In this document: positions 44,577-52,074 of the stretch, piece by piece | How positions within the stretch are numbered: the first letter of the stretch is position 1 | Layout of the letters: each line of letters opens with the position of its first letter | Source: Saccharibacillus deserti | GTDB lineage: Bacteria > Bacillota > Bacilli > Paenibacillales > Paenibacillaceae | Length of the DNA: 64,000 nucleotides | Reading direction: 5' to 3' | NCBI RefSeq assembly: GCF_013618475.1 | Contig: NZ_JABJVN010000007.1 | Location: 1-64,000, forward strand | The notes under the pieces: generated by a model | Databases searched by the model: none | Told to the model about the DNA's origin: nothing | What the model saw: only the letters and a program-made list of their open reading frames with translations | Position numbers and translations under genes: made by a program

Positions 44577-44713
44577 GTTTATCCCGGGGATACCCTGTGC
44601 AATACGCACAACGGATAAACCCGTTTATCCTAGGAATATCCTGTGCAATACGCACAACGGATAAACCCGTTTATCCTAGGAATATCCTGTGCGATAACGC
44701 ACAATGGATAAAC
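44577..44713 (+). repeat. Three tandem 46-bp hairpin repeats inside the T-box leader
   Basis: Units start at 44577, 44623 and 44669. Each opens with GTTTATCC, contains TGTGC..GCACA with a 4- to 5-nt loop, and ends with GGATAAAC, so each unit folds as a two-tier hairpin. Units 1 and 2 share TGTGCAATACGCACA; unit 3 has TGTGCGATAACGCACA, which keeps the stem. Neighbouring units could also pair across their border (GGATAAA and TTTATCC around CCCG), an alternative to the in-unit fold. Confidence 0.92.
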
Positions 44714-44750
44714 GGTAAATCGATGAATAAGGGTGGTACCACGGTCTCAC

Positions 44751-44777
44751 GTCCCTTGCGGATGCGGGGCCTTTTTG
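44751..44777 (+). terminator. T-box-controlled terminator
   Basis: GTCCC and GGGGC close a stem with an inner GC/GC step, followed by TTTTT (44772-44776). The 5' side overlaps the region that pairs in the antiterminator. Confidence 0.8.
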
Positions 44778-44836
44778 CGTTCGAACAGTCCGCCGCAGTA
44801 CGCGGCGGGCCAACCAGAAACGGAGGAAGAACAATC

Positions 44837-45823
44837 ATGAAAAAGGTCTTATCGGGCATCCAGCCCAGCGGTCAGCTGACGATCGGCAACTATATCGGGG
44901 CCATCAAGAATTTCGTTAACCTGCAGCACGATCACGAATGTTTCTTCTCGGTCGTCGATCTGCATGCCATTACGGTCCCTCAGGATCCGGCCGCGCTGCG
45001 CGAGCAGTCCGAATCGGTGGCGACCCTGTATGCGGCAGCCGGAATCGATCCGGAGAAAGCCCATATCTTCATGCAGTCCCATGTCCCGCAGCACGCGGAG
45101 CTCGGATGGTTGATGACGACGCTGACCGGGATGGGCGAGCTGGAGCGGATGACGCAGTTCAAAGACAAGTCCGAAGGCAAAGGCTCGGTCGGAGCCGGTT
45201 TGTTTGTCTATCCTTCGCTGATGGCGGCGGACATTCTGCTGTACCAGGCCGATCTGGTTCCGGTCGGCGAAGACCAGAAGCAGCATCTCGAACTGACCCG
45301 CGATCTGGCCGGCCGTTTCAATTCCCGCTTCGGCGATTTCTTTACCGTGCCGGAACCGTATATCCCGAAAGTCGGCGCGCGGGTGATGGGCCTGGACGAC
45401 GCTTCCAAAAAAATGAGCAAAAGCAGCGCGAACGCGGGCAGTTATATTGCCCTGCTCGATCCGCCGGATGTTATCCGCAAAAAATTCAGCCGTGCGACGA
45501 CCGATTCGGGCAGCGAAGTACGCTACGACCCGGCGAACAAACCGGAAGTCAGCAACCTGATGGGCATTTATGCGGAATGTACAGGCCGGACGCTTCAGCA
45601 GGTACAGGAACATTTCGAAGGCAAGATGTACGGCGCATTCAAAAAAGAACTGGGCGAAGCCGTCGTCTCGGTGCTGGAACCGCTGCAGCAGCGCTACCAT
45701 GAGATCCGCGAGTCGGGCGAAATCAAGCGGATTCTGGCCAAAGGCGCGGAACGTGCCGAAGCCGTAGCCGAAGAAACCATGAAGGGCGTACGCGAACGGA
45801 TGGGTTTTCTGCCTAAAGGTTAA
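44837..45823 (+). CDS. trpS: Tryptophanyl-tRNA synthetase
   Basis: Charges tRNA-Trp (the gene at 942-1015). The 328-residue class I synthetase has the HIGH-type motif PSGQLTIGNYIGA (10-22), KMSKS at about 193-197, and the usual AADILLY and DLVPVGEDQKQH segments for substrate binding. CGGAGGAAG precedes the ATG; the frame extends back into the leader but that part is the T-box. Regulation is by the T-box, as in many Bacilli. A bidirectional terminator follows. Confidence 0.97.
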   Translation: MKKVLSGIQPSGQLTIGNYIGAIKNFVNLQHDHECFFSVVDLHAITVPQDPAALREQSESVATLYAAAGIDPEKAHIFMQSHVPQHAELGWLMTTLTGMGELERMTQFKDKSEGKGSVGAGLFVYPSLMAADILLYQADLVPVGEDQKQHLELTRDLAGRFNSRFGDFFTVPEPYIPKVGARVMGLDDASKKMSKSSANAGSYIALLDPPDVIRKKFSRATTDSGSEVRYDPANKPEVSNLMGIYAECTGRTLQQVQEHFEGKMYGAFKKELGEAVVSVLEPLQQRYHEIRESGEIKRILAKGAERAEAVAEETMKGVRERMGFLPKG

Positions 45824-45902
45824 TCCAATCGGACCTTTTCAAATGGATTCTTACATTAAAATGTAAAAGGGCAAACGCCTATTGAAGCAAAGCGGACAAA
45901 CC

Positions 45903-45944
45903 AAAAGCCGCTGCCTCGTCGATCGACGAAGCGGCGGCTTTTGA
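45903..45944. terminator. Terminator after trpS
   Basis: AAAAGCCGCTGCCTCGTCG pairs with CGACGAAGCGGCGGCTTTT. A and T tracts flank it on both sides, so it can also serve the convergent small gene at 46071. Confidence 0.88.
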
Positions 45945-46070
45945 TTTGTCGGGTAAACCTGTTCGGTTCCGGCTCAAGCAAGCGCTCTCAAATGCCGGCT
46001 TGACGGCTGCCCGAATTCGGATGCAAAGCGGGTCCGTTCATCGACCTTCGCTTCGAACGCGGTCCGTCCA

Positions 46071-46277
46071 CTAGACGAGCGGCTTTTCCTGGCGCGGTTG
46101 GGCAGTGCCCGTTTTACGCTGGATGCGGGCTTTGGTAATAAATCCCCAGCCGATATTGAGTACAGCGACAATCCCTACTCCAAGAGCCAGCCATGCGCTT
46201 TCGTTAATCAGGATCGCGCAGAGGGTGATAAGAGCCATCGAGGATACGGCAAACCACAAGGCAAGACCTTTATTCAT
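46071..46277 (-). CDS. Small two-segment membrane protein
   Basis: A 68-residue protein with two hydrophobic helices (LALWFAVSSMALITLCAILI and WLALGVGIVAVLNIGWGFI) and a basic tail (KARIQRKTG). It may belong to the DUF5325/YlaF-type small membrane proteins, an uncertain match. GGAGG precedes the ATG. It is divergent from ctaB, whose promoter starts 130 bp away. Confidence 0.78.
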   Translation of the reverse strand: MNKGLALWFAVSSMALITLCAILINESAWLALGVGIVAVLNIGWGFITKARIQRKTGTAQPRQEKPLV

Positions 46278-46406
46278 CGAACAACCTCCGTTTTAAATTG
46301 GACTTTGTTTCAGTATACCCTTTCCAAGAAAATTCCACATCTTTTTTGAAGAATGTCTTGAAAAGCTCATGAAATTGTCAAATTATCGAACTTGTTTCGG
46401 GAATCG

Positions 46407-46435
46407 TTGGCAATCCAAGGGGGCTTTGATATGAT
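46407..46435 (+). promoter_or_regulatory. Promoter of ctaB
   Basis: TTGGCA (46407-46412), 17 bp, TATGAT (46430-46435). The predicted start at about 46442 rules out the upstream in-frame start codons for ctaB. Confidence 0.82.
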
Positions 46436-46517
46436 AAATTTCATAGCGATGCCTTTTCTCGACTTATTGAAGGTCGATTTTAGTCTTTATCGGAACACCA
46501 AAGGAGGAATGACAAGC

Positions 46518-47444
46518 GTGGGCAAACCGTTAAATTATGCAGCCTCGGAAGCCGCCCCTATCCCGGATGACGCGGATACGCGGATTACCTGGAGAGATTT
46601 CGTCACACTCGCCAAACCGGGCATTCTGCGCTCCAACCTGTTCGTGACGCTCGCGGGCTTCTGGCTGGCTTCGCAGTGGAATATCAACTGGGCCAATCTG
46701 ATTGCGACACTGGCCGGCACGATGCTGATCGTCGGCGCATCCGGCGTCTTCAACAACTATCTCGACCGCGAAATGGATACCAAAATGGAACGGACCAAGA
46801 ATCGCGCGCTGCCGACCGGCCGAATCGCACCGGGAGTCGTCCTGACTTACGGAATCGTTCTGGGCGTCCTGGGACTGGCCATTTTGTTCGGCTTCTGCGG
46901 AGTGCTGACCGGCATCTGCGGCGCGATCGGCATGTTCGCTTACGTGGTCCTGTACACGATGTGGCTGAAACGCACATCGACCTGGAGCACGTCGCTCGGC
47001 GGAATATCCGGTGCCATGCCGCCGGTGATCGGCTACGTCGCCGTGACCAACCGCATCGATATGGGAGCCGTTCTGCTGTTCCTGTGGATGTTCCTGTGGC
47101 AGCCGCCGCATTTCTGGGCACTCGGCATCCGCCGCGTCGAAGAATACCGCGCAGCGGGCTTCCCGATTCTGCCTGTTGTCAAAGGCATTCGCCGTACCCA
47201 GTGGCAGATGCTTCCTTATATCGTGCTGCTGATTCCGGTGCCGATCTTGATGTACGCATACGGTTATGTCGGCATGATCTTCACGGCCGCTTCGGTTGCG
47301 ATTACCGTGCTTTGGCTGTATTTTGCGGTTAAAGGATTGGCCAAAGGCCAGGATCCCGATGCATGGGGCAAAAAAGTGTTCATGTATTCCATCTATTATA
47401 TGATGGTGACCTTCCTGCTGATGATTATCGATACGGCGCACTGA
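46518..47444 (+). CDS. ctaB: Protohaem IX farnesyltransferase (haem O synthase)
   Basis: Transfers a farnesyl group to haem B to make haem O for terminal oxidases. The 308-residue UbiA-type prenyltransferase has about nine membrane segments and two Asp motifs: NNYLDREMDTKMERTKNR, and a later HFWALGIRRVEEYRAAGFPI region. The GTG at 46518 is chosen because AAGGAGG (46501-46507) is ten bases away; the ATG at 46509 is too close to it. No other ctaA/ctaC genes are visible, so this is a second or detached copy, or its partners are elsewhere. Confidence 0.93.
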   Translation: MGKPLNYAASEAAPIPDDADTRITWRDFVTLAKPGILRSNLFVTLAGFWLASQWNINWANLIATLAGTMLIVGASGVFNNYLDREMDTKMERTKNRALPTGRIAPGVVLTYGIVLGVLGLAILFGFCGVLTGICGAIGMFAYVVLYTMWLKRTSTWSTSLGGISGAMPPVIGYVAVTNRIDMGAVLLFLWMFLWQPPHFWALGIRRVEEYRAAGFPILPVVKGIRRTQWQMLPYIVLLIPVPILMYAYGYVGMIFTAASVAITVLWLYFAVKGLAKGQDPDAWGKKVFMYSIYYMMVTFLLMIIDTAH

Positions 47445-47634
47445 TCGGATGAGGCGCTTATAGTATCCTTTCAACTCTTCATCCGAGGTTTACGTTTTCC
47501 TGAAACGCACACGCTTTAGGTGCGATTCAGGGGAGCGTACCCTTACCTTTAGTGTTGACAAGGTAATAGAGCCGTTCTTCGCTCCAATCGGAGAGGAGGG
47601 CGGCTTTGTCTTTGTGCACAGCTGCCGGTTCTTC

Positions 47635-48039
47635 TCAAGATGGAGGAGTCCGATCCGCGGAAAGATTTCGGCGGCGCTCGGTTTCCGCTTCCGGCTTGAG
47701 CATGGGCTCGGGATACCGGATAAACTCTTCCAGCCCGGCTTTCTCCAACTGCTGGACGGCATACTCGTCCGGCGTGCCTTCGACCCCGGCATAACCGCGG
47801 CGCGTATACATATGGTCCGCATCCGGAAACAGATCGGACAGCAGCGCCCGGATCTTCCGGCCCGAGGAATCGTTGTCGAGGAACAAGAAGACTTCGTCGT
47901 CGCGCGCTTCCCGATACAGCGACTCCAGCCTGGCGGAGTTCGGGGTGCCGAACGTGCACAAAATCCGGATATTTTCTTCCAGCAGCCGCCGAAGCTTGCT
48001 GCGGTCGTTTTTGCCTTCTACGATGACGGTAATCGGCAT
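47635..48039 (-). CDS. Small toprim-domain protein (YusF-like)
   Basis: A 134-residue protein that is little more than one toprim fold. The acidic motif TVIVEGKNDRSKL provides the conserved Glu, and FLFLDNDSSGRKIR the DxD. Toprim domains cut or join nucleic acid with Mg2+; RNase M5 and YusF are small relatives. The ATG at 48039 follows AGGAGG at ten bases. It stands alone on the minus strand. The C-terminal 30 residues (RYPEPMLKPEAETERRR) are polar. Function unknown. Confidence 0.85.
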   Translation of the reverse strand: MPITVIVEGKNDRSKLRRLLEENIRILCTFGTPNSARLESLYREARDDEVFLFLDNDSSGRKIRALLSDLFPDADHMYTRRGYAGVEGTPDEYAVQQLEKAGLEEFIRYPEPMLKPEAETERRRNLSADRTPPS

Positions 48040-48139
48040 AAGGGTTGGCCTCCTGCTGCAATCGGATCGCATGTTTTTGTTTATTTTACCGGCCTGCGCA
48101 GCGGAATGCAAAAGCCCGTGGGGAAGAATCCTTCGAAAG

Positions 48140-48169
48140 CTGACAGAGGGCCTTTTATTCCTGTATAAT
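48140..48169 (+). promoter_or_regulatory. Promoter of the envelope cluster
   Basis: CTGACA (48140-48145), 18 bp, perfect TATAAT (48164-48169), about 90 bases before the first gene of the cluster. Confidence 0.78.
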
Positions 48170-48258
48170 TGAAAAGCGCCGGATGGCTCCGGAACCATTG
48201 AGCCGGGTGCCGAAAGAAGAACAAAGAACGAAGAAGGAAGAACGGAGGTTGGGCCTGA

Positions 48259-48696
48259 ATGAATACGGAAGTCTGGTTCGAATTCGCCAGGCAGAACTGG
48301 TTGATTCTTCTCATCGCGCTGGTAGCGGTCCTGCTGGTCATAAATATAATCAAAACCATGCTGAAATGGGCAATTGCGATCGTGATCGTCGTGGCGCTTG
48401 CCGTCTACAGCGGAGTGTCGCTCGGTCAAATCCAAGATACGGCAGCGGGTGTAAAAGACGAAGCGGTAGCCAAGCTGCAGGGGGAAGCCTTGAAGATGCT
48501 GAAATCCGAAGCCTCGGAAGCTGTGTTTAAAAAAACGGCGGACGGTTCTTTTACCGTAGAAACACCGAGTCTCAAGCTGGAAGGAAAGCCGAACGCACCT
48601 GTCGTGCAGGTCGCGTACCGCGGCGTGCCTCTCGGCGAATGGGAACGCGGCGAACAGGTGAATGCGCTGATCCGCGCGGCGCAGAGCCGCAAATGA
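48259..48696 (+). CDS. Membrane-anchored protein of unknown function
   Basis: A 145-residue protein with two closely spaced hydrophobic segments (NWLILLIALVAVLLVINII and WAIAIVIVVALAVYSGV) and an extracytoplasmic or cytoplasmic domain of about 85 residues containing a charged helix (AKLQGEALKMLKSEASEAV) and a small beta region. No family recognised. ACGGAGG precedes the ATG. It starts a same-strand run with the transglutaminase and two penicillin-binding protein genes, which suggests a cell-wall role. Confidence 0.75.
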   Translation: MNTEVWFEFARQNWLILLIALVAVLLVINIIKTMLKWAIAIVIVVALAVYSGVSLGQIQDTAAGVKDEAVAKLQGEALKMLKSEASEAVFKKTADGSFTVETPSLKLEGKPNAPVVQVAYRGVPLGEWERGEQVNALIRAAQSRK

Positions 48697-48754
48697 GGCG
48701 GCGCAGGGGACACACGCGGTCCGCGCGTCCAATAGCCGGGAGGTGGGTTTCCCG

Positions 48755-49879
48755 ATGAATCTGGATCTTCTCAGTCTGCTGCTGTTGGCCGTCCTGCTGC
48801 TATCTGCTGTTCATGGCTCCGTGCTTGGAACCAAAAGGATGGCGGCGGGTCTCGGAAGCATGGTCGGACGGCTGCTGCTGCGGGTGCTGAGTATTCTGGC
48901 CGCGCTGCTTCTCGCCGGATGGGTCTCTCCGTACGCGCGGGATTGGGCCGATCGGACTGTGCTGGACATGCCGGTCGGCGAGCTGCCGAAGTGGAAGGAA
49001 ATCGGATATTCGCTGCTTGGCTTTGTTTCCGAATTTTCACTGCTTCGGATTGTGCTGCTGTTCGCGCTGATCTATCCGGTCTGTCTGGCGGCGCTTGCGC
49101 TGCTGGGCAGATGGCGGACGCCTACGGAAGAACCGCCGAAGAGAAAGAGCAAACGCCGCAGCGGCGGAACGTTCATGGACCGGGTCGGCGGAGCCGGGCT
49201 TGGCCTGGTGGCCGGAGTCTGGAGAAGCCTGCTGCTGCTGGCGCTGCTGTTCGTCAGCGTCTCTCTGCTGCCCAAAAGTCCGGTGAGCCCTTATACCGAA
49301 GCTTCGCCGGTGTATCGCGCCGTGTCCCAGCATGTATTCGAACCGGCGGCGGGCGAATGGATCAGCGGCAAACTGCCGGTACTGACCGCGTCGGCCGCCG
49401 AAGAACTGGACAGTATCCTTCAGCGGAAATACGAAGTGATCGACCGGAATATTCCGGCCGATATCGGACAAGCCGCCATTAAGATTGCGGAAACGGGCAG
49501 TGAGCAAGAAAAGGCCGAGAAGCTGTACGACTGGGTCGGCAGCCGGATCCGATACGATTACGATAAAGTCGGCGCCTATGAGAATGAAGGCATCTGGCAC
49601 GAACAGACGCCGCGCGATACGTACGATACGCGCCGCGGCGTCTGTATCGATTATGCCCGTCTGTATGCCGTTATGGCCCGCTCCGCCGGACTCCAGGTTC
49701 GCGTCGTAACCGGACTTGGGGCGGATGGCAGAGGCGGCTACGGCTCGCATGCCTGGAACGAAGTCTATATACCGGATGAAAAGCGCTGGATCGAACTCGA
49801 TCCGACCTGGGCATCCGGAGGAGATTGGTTCGATCGCGATAATTTCGCCGATACCCATATCAAGCAGAGTGTGCTGTAA
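48755..49879 (+). CDS. Membrane transglutaminase-like protein with CvpA-like N-terminus
   Basis: A 374-residue protein. Residues 1-175 contain four hydrophobic segments interrupted by a basic KRKSKRR stretch and a Gly-rich GGAGLGLVAGVWR motif, resembling CvpA. Residues about 245-355 form a transglutaminase-core domain with Cys297 (RRGVCIDYA), His332 (YGSHAWNEV) and Asp349 (ELDPTW), the full catalytic triad. The ATG at 48755 is chosen; a GTG four codons earlier overlaps the ribosome site. It lies 46 bp before the first PBP gene. It may crosslink or cut peptide bonds in the wall; inference. Confidence 0.85.
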   Translation: MNLDLLSLLLLAVLLLSAVHGSVLGTKRMAAGLGSMVGRLLLRVLSILAALLLAGWVSPYARDWADRTVLDMPVGELPKWKEIGYSLLGFVSEFSLLRIVLLFALIYPVCLAALALLGRWRTPTEEPPKRKSKRRSGGTFMDRVGGAGLGLVAGVWRSLLLLALLFVSVSLLPKSPVSPYTEASPVYRAVSQHVFEPAAGEWISGKLPVLTASAAEELDSILQRKYEVIDRNIPADIGQAAIKIAETGSEQEKAEKLYDWVGSRIRYDYDKVGAYENEGIWHEQTPRDTYDTRRGVCIDYARLYAVMARSAGLQVRVVTGLGADGRGGYGSHAWNEVYIPDEKRWIELDPTWASGGDWFDRDNFADTHIKQSVL

Positions 49880-49924
49880 CTAAGTTACTGCCCTGCGGTC
49901 AAGGAACATCAAGAGGAGGCGCCC

Positions 49925-52003
49925 ATGAAAGTGCAGGATAAAGACCGGGAAAACGAGATGCGCCGACAGCGCGGCTTCGGACTGCGGCTCAATTTGTTTT
50001 TTTTCAGCGTATTCGTCATCTTTTCCGTGATTATCGTCCGGACAGCCATGCTTCAGTTCGTCGAAGGTCCCCAATTGAAACAGGAAGCGGTCAGCCGGGT
50101 GACGCGGGATATTCCGATGCAGCCGATCCGCGGAAACATTCTGTCGGCGGAAGGCATTCCGATCGCATACTCCAAGCCTGTTCAGACGCTGTACGCGACG
50201 CCGTTGAAGAACTTTTCGAACAACGACGAGAAAGGTCTCAAGAATCGGCCGGAACTCAAAAAAGCCGTCAACGAGCTGCTGCTCAAATTCAAAGAATTGA
50301 ATCCGTCCGGCGAACAGCCGACGCTTGAAGAAATGTTGAGCCGGGATCGGCTTGATCTGGAGAATGTCAGACATTACGGCTACACGCCGCGTAAAATCAG
50401 AACAGACTTGACGGAAGCCGAAGTCGCTTATTTCAAAGAGCATAAAAATGAATTTAAGGGCATCTTGATGCTGGACGTCGTCGAAGAAGCGACCCGGGAG
50501 TACGATGCCGATTCGGTTGCGGTACAGACGGTCGGTTATTTGTCGAAGTTCAAAAGCGTTAGAGAAAATAAAAATTTCCCGTTCTATCAAAAAATTTATA
50601 AAGCCCAGGCTTCAGGAGCCGATCCTTCCATTCAATACCAGGAAGACGAGATTGTCGGATATTACGGGCTTGAACAGCAGTATCAGGAATACCTGCGCGG
50701 CAAAAACGGCTATAAACGAATCGAGATTACGCCGCAAAGTATGGCCAAGGAAGGCGGAACCGAAGAAATCGTCGCGCCGGAAAAAGGCAATACGGTCTGG
50801 ATGAACATCAATAAATCGATTCAGACCCAGACGGAAAAAGCGATCGCCGATCAAATACAGATTTTGAGAGGCAAACACCCGTATGTTTCGACCGGATTTG
50901 CCGTGGCGATGGAAGTCGATACGGGCAATGTGGTGGCAATGGCCAGCATGCCGGACTTTGATGCCAATGTTTATAAGACAGGCAGTGTATCCGGTGATGA
51001 TTTTAATCAAATCGAGAATCTCTACATCAACGGCACGATTCGGGCAAAAGCGCCGGACGATCAGCGGAATAAGGCTGAATCCGTCGTGTATCTGGGTTCG
51101 ACGATCAAGCCTTTATCCGTGCTGATCGGATTGAAAGAAGGGTTTTTCGGCACGGGCACGGGATATACGGATAGAGGTTACGCCGAAATCGGGAAAACCA
51201 ATACGCGAATCCAAAATGCCGGAGGACACGTGATCGGTTGGATTTATCCTTGGGAAGCGATCGCGGAATCTTCCAATGCTTTTATGATTGATGAAATTGG
51301 AAAGCCGATGTTGAGCAAGTACGGTTCCAAGGTAACACAAGTGTGGAGCGATTATATGAAGCAGTTCGGCCTGGGCGTGGAAACGAAAGTCGACCTGCCC
51401 GGCGAACAAATGGGGACGGAAGACTTTATGAAAGAAGTAAGCGGCAGTTTGCTCACCCGTATGGCGTATGCTTCTTTTGGTCAGCAGGGGAAGTATACGA
51501 CGATGCAGTTGGCTCAATATACGGTGATGTTGGCGAATCGCGGAGAACGTCTCAAGCCGCATATCGTTGGCAAAATCACGGATTCGGAAGGCGGAACCGT
51601 CAAGGAATTCGGACGCGAAGTGATCGGAAAAGCAGAATTTAGCGATGAGTATTGGGACACGGTTCAAAAAGGTATGGCTACCGATGTAAAAGATGCATTT
51701 GGCGATTTTGCCTATAAAGATAATTTTGCACGGAAAACGGGTACTTCTACGCAATGGATTCGAAATCAAAATATCGATAACGGCGTATTCATCGCTTACG
51801 CTCCGCGCGATAACCCGAAGCTCGCCGTGGCGGTTGTCGTACCGGAAGGCGGCTTCGGCTCCCAGAGTGCGGCGCCGATTGCGCGCAAGATCTTCGATGC
51901 ATACGATTACGAGTACGGCCTGGACGGCAACCCGAAAAAATTGCAGCCCAAAACGAATGAAGACGGCACTCCGGTAGACGGAGCCGCTGTGCAAAATCCG
52001 TAA
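49925..52003 (+). CDS. Class B penicillin-binding protein (first of a tandem pair)
   Basis: A 692-residue peptidoglycan transpeptidase. A single membrane anchor (residues about 22-42) is followed by the dimerisation domain (about 55-330) and the transpeptidase domain with Ser392 in STIK, Ser449-Ser450-Asn451 (SxN type) and Lys604-Thr-Gly (KTGTS). It is of the monofunctional PBP2/PbpA-like type. AAGAGGAGG precedes the ATG. Its 3' third beyond about 51780 is GC-rich while the middle (50500-51760) is distinctly AT-richer. It is about 45-50% similar to the next gene by eye. Confidence 0.93.
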   Translation: MKVQDKDRENEMRRQRGFGLRLNLFFFSVFVIFSVIIVRTAMLQFVEGPQLKQEAVSRVTRDIPMQPIRGNILSAEGIPIAYSKPVQTLYATPLKNFSNNDEKGLKNRPELKKAVNELLLKFKELNPSGEQPTLEEMLSRDRLDLENVRHYGYTPRKIRTDLTEAEVAYFKEHKNEFKGILMLDVVEEATREYDADSVAVQTVGYLSKFKSVRENKNFPFYQKIYKAQASGADPSIQYQEDEIVGYYGLEQQYQEYLRGKNGYKRIEITPQSMAKEGGTEEIVAPEKGNTVWMNINKSIQTQTEKAIADQIQILRGKHPYVSTGFAVAMEVDTGNVVAMASMPDFDANVYKTGSVSGDDFNQIENLYINGTIRAKAPDDQRNKAESVVYLGSTIKPLSVLIGLKEGFFGTGTGYTDRGYAEIGKTNTRIQNAGGHVIGWIYPWEAIAESSNAFMIDEIGKPMLSKYGSKVTQVWSDYMKQFGLGVETKVDLPGEQMGTEDFMKEVSGSLLTRMAYASFGQQGKYTTMQLAQYTVMLANRGERLKPHIVGKITDSEGGTVKEFGREVIGKAEFSDEYWDTVQKGMATDVKDAFGDFAYKDNFARKTGTSTQWIRNQNIDNGVFIAYAPRDNPKLAVAVVVPEGGFGSQSAAPIARKIFDAYDYEYGLDGNPKKLQPKTNEDGTPVDGAAVQNP

Positions 52004-52025
52004 GAACCAACAAATTTCGGAACCC

Positions 52026-52056
52026 CGAAGGGCGCTCTACCGAAGAGCGCCCTTCG
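52026..52056 (+). other. 13-bp hairpin between the two PBP genes
   Basis: CGAAGGGCGCTCT and AGAGCGCCCTTCG are perfect arms around a 5-nt loop, 22 bases after the first PBP stop and 18 before the next start. There is no T run, so it is more likely an mRNA stability or processing element than a terminator. Confidence 0.8.
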
Positions 52057-52074
52057 CCGACGAAGGAGGATGGG

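Larger units (their letters stand above)
44347..44777 (+). promoter_or_regulatory. Tryptophanyl T-box leader
   Basis: A 5' leader that senses uncharged tRNA-Trp and controls trpS by antitermination. Stem I carries GATGACGGGGACAAGTA (the AG-bulge region) and a specifier GAA-TGG-A, with the Trp codon TGG at 44448-44450. The T-box proper, AATAAGGGTGGTACCACG, is at 44726-44743, followed by the terminator hairpin at 44751. The leader is unusually long (about 430 nt) because three 46-bp hairpin repeats lie between stem I and the T-box. Confidence 0.92.

Noticed and set aside
44577-44713. Tandem repeats considered as a CRISPR array
   Set aside because: Copies are directly adjacent with no unique spacers, and they lie inside a T-box leader between its specifier stem and T-box sequence.
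44597-44836. N-terminal extension of trpS into the leader
   Set aside because: This stretch is the T-box regulatory RNA; TrpS normally starts at the MKKVLSGIQPSG that begins at 44837.
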